A stretch of 52,555 bases of DNA. Source: Betaproteobacteria bacterium (GTDB taxonomy: Bacteria > Pseudomonadota > Gammaproteobacteria > Burkholderiales > SG8-39). Made by a program: the position numbers and the translations under genes. The stretch is taken from assembly GCA_025356085.1 (NCBI GenBank), contig JANXUV010000179.1, positions 1 to 52,555 of the forward strand, in the 5' to 3' direction. Within the stretch, counting starts at the first letter, position 1. The number at the start of each line of letters is the position of its first letter. Positions 25,623 through 32,995 of the stretch are shown piece after piece. The notes beneath the pieces were generated by a model that searched no databases, was not told the origin of the DNA, and worked only from the letters and a program-made list of their open reading frames with translations.

Positions 25623-28016
25623 ATGCGCAGATTCTTACGTTTCACAGCCTGGCTGGCGGCGCTCCTGGCGACCCTGCTGGCGGGCGCCTACCTGTATTTG
25701 CGGCAGTCCCTGCCGGTCACCGAGGGTGAAATCCGCCTCGCCGGATCGGCTGGACTCGGCGCGCCGGTCGAAATCCTGCGCGACCGCTACGGCATTCCGC
25801 ACATCTTCGCCGCCAGCCTGGACGACGCGAGCTTCGCGCTGGGCTACGTGCATGCGCAGGACCGCCTCTGGCAGATGGAGATGAGCCGGCGCATCGCCGC
25901 CGGGCGCGTCTCCGAGATCGTCGGTGCGGCCGGCCTGGAGACCGACCGCTTCCTGCGCACGCTGGGCGTGCGGCGCTCCGCCGAAGCCAACTTGCGCACC
26001 ATCGATGCCGAGACGCGCCAGCAGTTCGAGGCCTATGCCGCCGGGGTCAACGCTTTCCTCGCTTCCAACCCGGTGCTGCCGCCGGAGTTCTGGCTGACCG
26101 GCGCGCGACCCGAACCCTGGACGCCGGCCGATTCGGCGGGCTGGGTGAAGATGATGGCCTGGGACCTGGGCGGCAACTGGCGCAGCGAACTGCTGCGCAT
26201 GCGCCTGGCGAAAATGCTGCCGCTGGCGCGCATCCACGAATTCCTGCCGCCCTATCCCGGCGAAGCGACGCCGGCGATCGCGGACCTGAAAGAACTGTAC
26301 GGCGCGATGGAGCGCGACGCGATCCGCCTGGCGCAGTTCGCGCCGGACAATGACGGCATCGGCTCCAATAACTGGGTGGTGTCTGGCGCGCGCAGCGAGA
26401 GCGGCAAGCCGCTGCTGGCCAACGATCCGCACCTCGGCCTCTCCGCGCCGCCGGTGTGGTACTTCGCGCAGATTTCCGTGCCCGGCCTCAACGTCATCGG
26501 CTCCACCCTGCCCGGCGTGCCGGGCGTAGTCCTCGGGCGCAACGAGCGCATCGCCTGGGGATTCACCAACACCGGCCCGGACGTGCAGGACTTGTACATC
26601 GAGAAGCTCGATGCCTCGGGCGGCTATCTCGCCCCCGGCGGGCCGCGCCCATTCCAGGTGATCGAGGAGACCATCAAGGTGAAGGGCGGCGAAACCGAGA
26701 AGCTGCGCGTGCGCATCTCGCGCCACGGCCCGGTGATCTCCGATGTCTCGAAAACGGCGCAGGACGAAGCGCCACGCGGCCACGTCATCGCCTTCGCCTG
26801 GACCGCGCTCGCCGAGGACGACCGCAGCATGCAGGCCACCCTCAAGTTCGCGCGCGCGCGCGAATGGGATGGCTTCCTCGCCGCGGCGCGCGACTTCCAG
26901 TCGCCGCAGCAGAACATCGTCTACGCCGACGTCGAGGGCAACATCGGCTTCATCGCCGCCGGCCGTGTGCCGCAGCGCCTGGCCGCCAACGACCTGAAGG
27001 GCATGGCGCCGGCGCCCGGCTGGCAGGAGAAATACGACTGGGCTGGCAGCATCCCCTTCGAGCAGCTGCCGCGCAGCTACAACCCGGCCAGCGGCGCCAT
27101 CGTCACCGCCAACCACCGCATCACGCCGCCCGGCTACCCGTACTTCATCAGCTCCGAGTGGCAGCCGCCCTACCGCGCCGACCGCATCCAGCAGTTGCTG
27201 GACGCAACGCCGAAGCACACCACGCAGACCTTCGCGCGCATCCAGGCCGACGTGACCTCGCTCGCGATGCGCGAGCTGCTGCCGAAACTGCTCGCCACCC
27301 GCCCGCGCAGCGAGGAAGCGCGCCAGGCGCTCGCGCTGCTCGCCAAGTGGGACGGCGCGATGACCATCGATCGCGCCGAACCGCTGATCGCCTCGGCGTG
27401 GTGGCGCGAACTCGCGCGCGCGATCTACGCCGACGAACTGGGCGACGCCTTCCGCCAGAACTGGCTGATGCGCGTGCAGTTCACCAACAACGTCCTTTCG
27501 GGAGACCCGGTCCTCGCGCGCTGGTGCGACGACGTGCGCACGCCGGCAGTCGAAACCTGCGATGAGGTTCTCGCGCTGTCGCTGGATGCGGCGCTCGCCG
27601 ACCTCGCCAAGCGCTATGGCTCAGATCAGACCAAATGGCGCTGGGGCGAAGCGCACCTCGCGCGCCACGAACACCGGCCCTTCGGCCGCCAGCCGCTGCT
27701 GGCAAGAATTTTCGACATCACCGTGCCCTCGCCCGGCGACGCCTTCACCGTCAACGTCGGACGCAGCAACCTGAACGACGAAGCCCAGCCCTTCGCCAAC
27801 CGCCATGCCGCCAGCCTGCGCGCCATCTACGACCTGTCCGACCTGGAGAAGTCGCTCTACATCCACTCCGGCGGCCAGTCCGGCAACGTCCTGTCAGAGC
27901 ATTACAAGGCGTTCACCGAAGCCTGGGCGAAGAACGAATACATCCCGATGCACGCCAAGCGCGAAACGCTGGAGAAGGAACCGCACCAGTTGCTTCGCTT
28001 GCTGCCGGTCAAGTAA
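25623..28016 (+). CDS. penicillin acylase family protein (Ntn-hydrolase)
   Basis: N-terminal TM/signal MRRFLRFTAWLAALLATLLAGAYLYL; VEILRDRYGIPHIFAASLDDASFALGYVHAQDRLWQMEMSRR; catalytic Ser region GIGSNNWVVSGARSESGKPLLANDPHLGLSAPP. Confidence 0.93.
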   Translation: MRRFLRFTAWLAALLATLLAGAYLYLRQSLPVTEGEIRLAGSAGLGAPVEILRDRYGIPHIFAASLDDASFALGYVHAQDRLWQMEMSRRIAAGRVSEIVGAAGLETDRFLRTLGVRRSAEANLRTIDAETRQQFEAYAAGVNAFLASNPVLPPEFWLTGARPEPWTPADSAGWVKMMAWDLGGNWRSELLRMRLAKMLPLARIHEFLPPYPGEATPAIADLKELYGAMERDAIRLAQFAPDNDGIGSNNWVVSGARSESGKPLLANDPHLGLSAPPVWYFAQISVPGLNVIGSTLPGVPGVVLGRNERIAWGFTNTGPDVQDLYIEKLDASGGYLAPGGPRPFQVIEETIKVKGGETEKLRVRISRHGPVISDVSKTAQDEAPRGHVIAFAWTALAEDDRSMQATLKFARAREWDGFLAAARDFQSPQQNIVYADVEGNIGFIAAGRVPQRLAANDLKGMAPAPGWQEKYDWAGSIPFEQLPRSYNPASGAIVTANHRITPPGYPYFISSEWQPPYRADRIQQLLDATPKHTTQTFARIQADVTSLAMRELLPKLLATRPRSEEARQALALLAKWDGAMTIDRAEPLIASAWWRELARAIYADELGDAFRQNWLMRVQFTNNVLSGDPVLARWCDDVRTPAVETCDEVLALSLDAALADLAKRYGSDQTKWRWGEAHLARHEHRPFGRQPLLARIFDITVPSPGDAFTVNVGRSNLNDEAQPFANRHAASLRAIYDLSDLEKSLYIHSGGQSGNVLSEHYKAFTEAWAKNEYIPMHAKRETLEKEPHQLLRLLPVK

Positions 28017-28018
28017 AG

Positions 28019-28198
28019 GTGTCGATCGCCAGCTTGGTCCTTTCGACAATCGTCTATTTCGTCGCCAGCTTCTTCATCAAGCGCTATCTAGAAGAAGTGG
28101 GCATCCCGAAAGGCATGACGCGAAGCATTTCGATTTTCGCGCTGGCGCTGGTTCCAGCCTACTGCGTGGCGTTCCTGATGGACCGAATGCTGTCCTAG
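28019..28198 (+). CDS. small membrane protein (59 aa), unknown function
   Basis: GTG start two nt after the acylase stop; MSIASLVLSTIVYFVASFFIKRYLEEVGIPKGMTRSISIFALALVPAYCVAFLMDRMLS, two hydrophobic helices; ends in a palindromic stop overlap with the cupin gene. Confidence 0.7.
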   Translation: MSIASLVLSTIVYFVASFFIKRYLEEVGIPKGMTRSISIFALALVPAYCVAFLMDRMLS

Positions 28199-28740
28199 CG
28201 CGTTCCGTCCAGCAACACGAAGGCAATGCGCGCGGTTTTCTGAGACCGGTTGGCCCATGCATGGTTGGTGCCGCGCTGGATTAGAACGTCGCCAGCGCGC
28301 ATGAGGGTTTCATTGTCGTCCATCACGGCCCAGATCTCCCCCTCTAACAGGAGTGCGTAGTCCACGGTGTCGGTGCGGTGCATGCCGGGATGGGCGCCTT
28401 CGCGCTTGTCGTGCTGGGCATCCTTGAACATTCCCGTAAACGTCGCCTCGATGCGGCGCTTGCGCTCGGCGGGATCGGCGGGCTCGGGCGGGAAGTCGAT
28501 GATGCGCAGGATCGAGCCGCCATTCTTCGGCGGCAGGATTCCTTTGTGCGCCGCGATGCTGTCGGGTGCCGCTACAGGCGCGGGCGCGGCTTCGGTGCGC
28601 CAGACGTTCACCGAGCGGTAGCCGGGACGTCCTTCTACGGTGCGGACCGCGGCGGCCGGCGCGTCTTCGGCGATGCACGAGCGGCCTTGCGCGTCGTCGG
28701 CGGTGACGATGCGGCGGATAGGGGGAAGCGTTTCACTCAT
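28195..28740 (-). CDS. cupin domain-containing protein
   Basis: GAHPGMHRTDTVDYALLLEGEIWAVMDDNETLMRAGDVLIQRGTNHAWANRSQKTARIAFVLLDG. Confidence 0.85.
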   Translation of the reverse strand: MSETLPPIRRIVTADDAQGRSCIAEDAPAAAVRTVEGRPGYRSVNVWRTEAAPAPVAAPDSIAAHKGILPPKNGGSILRIIDFPPEPADPAERKRRIEATFTGMFKDAQHDKREGAHPGMHRTDTVDYALLLEGEIWAVMDDNETLMRAGDVLIQRGTNHAWANRSQKTARIAFVLLDGTR

Positions 28741-28774
28741 GGAGCCCTCTGGATTTAGCGAACGCAGCGATCTT

Positions 28775-29986
28775 ATGCCAGACTGCGCCGAAGGACTTCT
28801 CTTGAAATCCACCGACGAAGATTGGATCGCACGCGCCCGCGCTCTGACGCCGGTGCTGGACAAGGCCGCGCCGCGCATCGAGGCGGCCAAGGCCCTGCCG
28901 CCTGACGTGGTCGACGCGCTGCACGCGGCGAAGCTGTTCCGCATGATGCTGCCGCGCGCGCTCGACGGTGCGGAATTGGAACTGGCCACGTTCTTCGAAG
29001 TGGTGTGCGCCATCGCCGAGGGCGACGCCAGCACCGCCTGGAGCGTGTCGCAGAGTTCCGGCTGCGCGATGGCGGCCGCGTACCTCGAGCCTTCCACGGC
29101 GAAGGAGATCTTCGGCGATGCGCGCGCAGTGCTGGCCTGGGGATTTCCGTCGGCGCCCTGCCGCGCCGTCCCGGCGGACGGCGGGTGGAAAGTGAACGGC
29201 ACCTGGGGTTTCGGCAGCGGCAACCGGCATTCGACCTGGCTGGGCGGCCACTGCCAGCTGCCGGATGGCAGCGAGCGCACCATGCTGTTTCCGCGCGCCA
29301 AGGTAAGCATCAAGCCGGATTCCTGGAACGTGGTCGGATTGCGCGGCACGGGCAGCGACTCTTATTCGGTGACGGATCTCTTCGTGCCGGCCGCGCACGC
29401 CATCGTCGCGCGCGCGAGCGGGCGCGACTTGCCGCCGGCAGCAGATATCGAGCCCGATGAAGAGCCCGAGCGGCGCGAAAAAGGCACGCTGTACCGTTTC
29501 TCTCCCACCAGCGTCTACCAGTGCGGCTTCGCGGCCGTATCACTCGGTATCGCGCGCGCGACGCAGAACGCTTTCGTCGCGCTAGCGAGCCAGAAGACGC
29601 CCTCGGGCGGCAGCACCATGCTGCGTGACAACCCGGTGGTGCAGCTGCGCGTCGCGCAGTCCGAAGCGCGCCTGGAATCGGCGCGCGCCTGGGTGCTGCA
29701 GATCCTGCGCGAGATGTGGGCCGAATGCGCGGCGACCGGCAAAGTGAATTTCGAGCACCGCATCCAGCTGCGCCTCGCGGCCACTTACGCGATTCAGGAA
29801 GCGCGTGAAGTCGTGGAAACCGCGTACATCGATGCGGGCGCGACCGCGATTTTCGAGGTCAACCCCTTCGAGCGGCGCCTGCGCGACATGCACGCCGCTT
29901 CGCAGCAGATCCAGTCGAGCCCGATGCACTTCCAGAGCGCGGGGCAGCACTACCTGGGGCTCAAGCCCAACGCGCGCTTTATCTAG
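28775..29986 (+). CDS. acyl-CoA dehydrogenase-fold protein, flavin-dependent monooxygenase/hydroxylase-like
   Basis: ALTPVLDKAAPRIEAAKALPPDVVDALHAAKLFRMMLPRALDGAE; GDASTAWSVSQSSG; WKVNGTWGFGSGNRHSTWLGGHC; start uncertain (28739, 28775 or 28802). Confidence 0.85.
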   Translation: MPDCAEGLLLKSTDEDWIARARALTPVLDKAAPRIEAAKALPPDVVDALHAAKLFRMMLPRALDGAELELATFFEVVCAIAEGDASTAWSVSQSSGCAMAAAYLEPSTAKEIFGDARAVLAWGFPSAPCRAVPADGGWKVNGTWGFGSGNRHSTWLGGHCQLPDGSERTMLFPRAKVSIKPDSWNVVGLRGTGSDSYSVTDLFVPAAHAIVARASGRDLPPAADIEPDEEPERREKGTLYRFSPTSVYQCGFAAVSLGIARATQNAFVALASQKTPSGGSTMLRDNPVVQLRVAQSEARLESARAWVLQILREMWAECAATGKVNFEHRIQLRLAATYAIQEAREVVETAYIDAGATAIFEVNPFERRLRDMHAASQQIQSSPMHFQSAGQHYLGLKPNARFI

Positions 29987-29987
29987 G

Positions 29988-30947
29988 CTATTCGGCCTTG
30001 ATGTTGCCGGCGCGAACGACCTTGCCCCACTTCACGATCTCCGCCTTCACGTAATCCGCGAACTGCTGCGGCGTGCCGCCGACCGGCTCGAAGGCGAGCG
30101 CGGAGAGTTTTTCCCGCATATCCGCGTTCTGCAGCGCCTGGTTCACCGCCGCGTTCAATTTCTGCACGATCGCCGGCGGCGTGCCGGCGGGCAGAAAGAT
30201 GCCGATCCAGGTGTCGTCTTCCACCCCGGGAATGCCGGATTCGGCGAAGGTCGGCACATCGGGCAGCGCGGCGACGCGCTTGGCGCTGGAAACAGCGATC
30301 GCGCGCAGCTTGCCCGCTTTGACAAACGGCAACGGCGTGGCGACCGCGCCGGCGCCGACCGTCGGCTCGCCCGCGACCACGGCAGCAGCCGAAGGGCCCG
30401 CGCCGCGGAAGTGGATCGCCGGCATGTCCAGCTTCGACATCACGTTGAACAGATTCTCCGCGGTCAGGTGCGGCGTGGTGCCGCTGCCGGGAGAAGCGAA
30501 GGCGAGCTTGCCCGTTTTCGCCACCGCCAGCAGCTCGGCCAGGTTCTTTGCCTGCACGCTCGGATGCACGAAGATCAGGTTCGCCTGCTTGGCCACCACC
30601 GCCACCGGGATGAAATCGCGCTCGGCGTCGTAGCCGGAATTCGGCGACAGGCTCACGTTGACCGCGAACGCAGAAGTCGTCACCAGCGCGGTGTAGCCGT
30701 CCGGCGCGGATTTCGCCACCGCCGCCGCGCCGATGTTGCCGCCCGCCCCGGCGCGGCTCTCGACCACCATCGGCTGGCCGAGGATCTCGGTCAGCTGCTG
30801 CCCGGTGAGCCGCGCGATGATGTCCGCCGGGCCGCCCGGCGCGAACGGGATCACGAAGCGCACCGGTTTGGATGGATACGTCTGCGCGTGCGCCGACGTG
30901 ACTGCCGCCAGCGCGAGCGCGATGATGCAGCGCAACCAGGAATCCAC
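29988..30947 (-). CDS. Bug/TctC-family tripartite tricarboxylate transporter substrate-binding protein
   Basis: Signal MDSWLRCIIALALAAVTSAHAQTYPSKPVRFVIPFAPGGPADIIARLTGQQLTEILGQPMVVESRAGAGGNIGAAAVAKSAPDGYT. Confidence 0.94.
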   Translation of the reverse strand: MDSWLRCIIALALAAVTSAHAQTYPSKPVRFVIPFAPGGPADIIARLTGQQLTEILGQPMVVESRAGAGGNIGAAAVAKSAPDGYTALVTTSAFAVNVSLSPNSGYDAERDFIPVAVVAKQANLIFVHPSVQAKNLAELLAVAKTGKLAFASPGSGTTPHLTAENLFNVMSKLDMPAIHFRGAGPSAAAVVAGEPTVGAGAVATPLPFVKAGKLRAIAVSSAKRVAALPDVPTFAESGIPGVEDDTWIGIFLPAGTPPAIVQKLNAAVNQALQNADMREKLSALAFEPVGGTPQQFADYVKAEIVKWGKVVRAGNIKAE

Positions 30948-30997
30948 GGTGTTTTCCCTCTGGCGAAAAGCTTATATTACGCACAGGAGAGGACACC

Positions 30998-32083
30998 ATG
31001 ACCACCAGACGCGACTTTCTTGCTTCCACGGCCGGCATCGCCTTCGTCGGCTGCAGCATGCTTTCGGCACGCCCCACGGCAGCCCAGGCCAGGCGCCAGA
31101 CCATCGTCGCGGGCAGGCGCGCAAAAGTGATCGATGTGCACGCGCACTGCGCGGTGCCCGAAGCGCTGGCGCTGATGGGCCTGAAGATCGGCGGGCCGCA
31201 ACTGCGGCCGGACCTGGTCATGGCGACTACCGCCGCCGAACGCATCGCCATCATGGACGCGCAGGGCATCGACATGCAGGTGCTCAGCATCAATCCGAAT
31301 TGGTACAAACTCGAGCGCGATCTCGCCGAGAAAGTCATCCAGGTGCAGAACGAGAAGCTCGCCGAGGCCTGCGCCGCGCACGCGGACCGCTTCGTCGCCT
31401 TCGCCTCGGTGGCGCTGCAGCATCCCGACCTCGCGGCCCGGCAGCTGGAGGAAGGCGTGAAGAAATACGGCCTGCGCGGCGCGGCCATCGGCGGCAGCGT
31501 GAACGACCTGGAGATCAGCGATCCGAAGTTCCACCCGTTCTGGGCCAAGGCCGAGCAGCTGGGCGTGCTGATCTTCATCCACCCGCAGGGCACCGGCGCC
31601 ACCGAGCAGATGGCGCATCGCTTCAAGGGCAACGGCTATCTCGGCAACGTGATCGGCAATCCGCTCGAGACGACGATCGCGCTCTCGCACCTGATTTTCG
31701 AGGGCACGCTCGACAAATTCCCCGGCCTGAAGATCTGCGGCGCGCACGGCGGCGGCTACCTGCCCTCCTACGCCGGCCGCAACGACTGGGGCTGCCCCAC
31801 CCGGCCCGACCTCTGCCCGGGCGGCACGCATGGCCCGCTGAAGAAAAAGCCGACTGAGTACCTCACGCAGATGTACTACGACACCATGGTGTTCTCGCCC
31901 GAAGGCATCCGCCATCTCGCCGCCGAAGTCGGCGCCGGCCGGCTGATGGTCGGCACGGACTATCCCTACCCGTGGACCAAAACCATGGTGGACGAAGTGA
32001 TGGCCACGCCGGGCCTGAGCGAATCCGACCGCATCGCCATTCTCGGCGGCACCGCGGCGAAATTGCTCGGCATCAAGCTCTAG
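30998..32083 (+). CDS. amidohydrolase-2 family protein (ACMSD-like metal-dependent hydrolase/decarboxylase) with Tat signal
   Basis: Twin-arginine N-terminus MTTRRDFLASTAGIAFVGCSML; metal motif VIDVHAHCAVPEA; IFIHPQGTG; GAHGGGYLPSY; VGTDYPYPW. Confidence 0.9.
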   Translation: MTTRRDFLASTAGIAFVGCSMLSARPTAAQARRQTIVAGRRAKVIDVHAHCAVPEALALMGLKIGGPQLRPDLVMATTAAERIAIMDAQGIDMQVLSINPNWYKLERDLAEKVIQVQNEKLAEACAAHADRFVAFASVALQHPDLAARQLEEGVKKYGLRGAAIGGSVNDLEISDPKFHPFWAKAEQLGVLIFIHPQGTGATEQMAHRFKGNGYLGNVIGNPLETTIALSHLIFEGTLDKFPGLKICGAHGGGYLPSYAGRNDWGCPTRPDLCPGGTHGPLKKKPTEYLTQMYYDTMVFSPEGIRHLAAEVGAGRLMVGTDYPYPWTKTMVDEVMATPGLSESDRIAILGGTAAKLLGIKL

Positions 32084-32990
32084 CGTTCCCGCGCCGCAAG
32101 AAGAGATTATTCGCGGCGAGCGCGACGATGACGACGGCCGCGCCGCCGATCTCGATGGCCGAGAAGTTGCGCCCCAGCCAGGCTTCGATGCCGAACACGA
32201 TGATTGGTATGAGAGTCAGCATCAGCATCGCGTTCAGCGCGCCGAGATATTTCACGCCGTTGTTGAAGCCGAGCACGCCGAGCACGACGGTGAACACCAC
32301 GAAGTAACCGAGCTGCCACTTCACCGACCAGACCTGCTCCAGTGTCGGCAGCATCGAGTAGCCCATGCTAATGGTGAAGGCGTTGATGGCGATGAGGCCG
32401 ATGGTGCCGGGGATGCAGGTCAGCACCGTCATGCGCAGCGGCGACCATCCCGCGAAGTGGCCGCCCGCCATGGTGTAGGTCACCCAGCTCACCGCGCCGA
32501 GAAAAACGAGCAGATCGCCGACGAGCGAGCCGCCTTCGAAGGCATGCGCGAGATCGCCCTTGGTGACGACCAGCAGCACGCCGGCGATCGCCACCGCGAT
32601 GCAGCCCACGGTGAACGGCGCCGGCCGCAGGCCGCGGGTCAGCCAGACCGCCAGCGCGATCATCGGCGGCTGCAGCGCCATGATGATCGACGCGTGCTCG
32701 GGGCGCGTGTAGGCAAGCCCGCACCAGACGAAGGAGTTGAAGGCCGTGAAACCGAACAGGCCGTACACCATTGCCGGCAGGAAGCGTCCGTTGTAACGCA
32801 ACGCCTGCCGGCCTTCGGCGATCCACAGGATGGCGATGAACAGCAGCACGCCGATGGAATAGCGTATCGAACCGAGGAAGAACGGGTCGAGCACCGGCAG
32901 CGTGCGCTTGGCGATGGAAAACAGCGCGCCCCAGGAGGCGATCGCGATGCCGAGCCAGACCAGGCCCCTGATTAAATGGGCCTGGTTTAT
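32073..32990 (-). CDS. EamA/DMT-family transporter; start codon non-canonical (best candidate ATA at 32990-32988)
   Basis: The track ORF begins at an internal GTG (32894). The homologous-looking N-terminus INQAHLIRGLVWLGIAIASWGALFSIAKRTLPVLDPFFL reads in frame back to the fadD TAA with no ATG/GTG/TTG. Confidence 0.75.
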   Translation of the reverse strand: MNQAHLIRGLVWLGIAIASWGALFSIAKRTLPVLDPFFLGSIRYSIGVLLFIAILWIAEGRQALRYNGRFLPAMVYGLFGFTAFNSFVWCGLAYTRPEHASIIMALQPPMIALAVWLTRGLRPAPFTVGCIAVAIAGVLLVVTKGDLAHAFEGGSLVGDLLVFLGAVSWVTYTMAGGHFAGWSPLRMTVLTCIPGTIGLIAINAFTISMGYSMLPTLEQVWSVKWQLGYFVVFTVVLGVLGFNNGVKYLGALNAMLMLTLIPIIVFGIEAWLGRNFSAIEIGGAAVVIVALAANNLFLRRGNARA

Positions 32991-32995
32991 TTTTT
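32959..32995 (+). terminator. terminator-like stem-loop with T-tract on the plus strand, overlapping the 5' end of the EamA gene
   Basis: ACCAGGCCC-(CTGATTAAAT)-GGGCCTGGT perfect 9-bp stem, then TTATTTTTT; faces convergently arriving plus-strand transcription. Confidence 0.5.

Noticed and set aside
25635-27218. 527-aa minus-strand ORF opposite the acylase
   Set aside because: Antisense to a well-supported Ntn-hydrolase gene; no domain signal.
29983-31632. 549-aa minus-strand ORF spanning the Bug receptor and amidohydrolase
   Set aside because: It reads a different frame of the receptor gene and the antisense of the amidohydrolase; neither half resembles a protein family.
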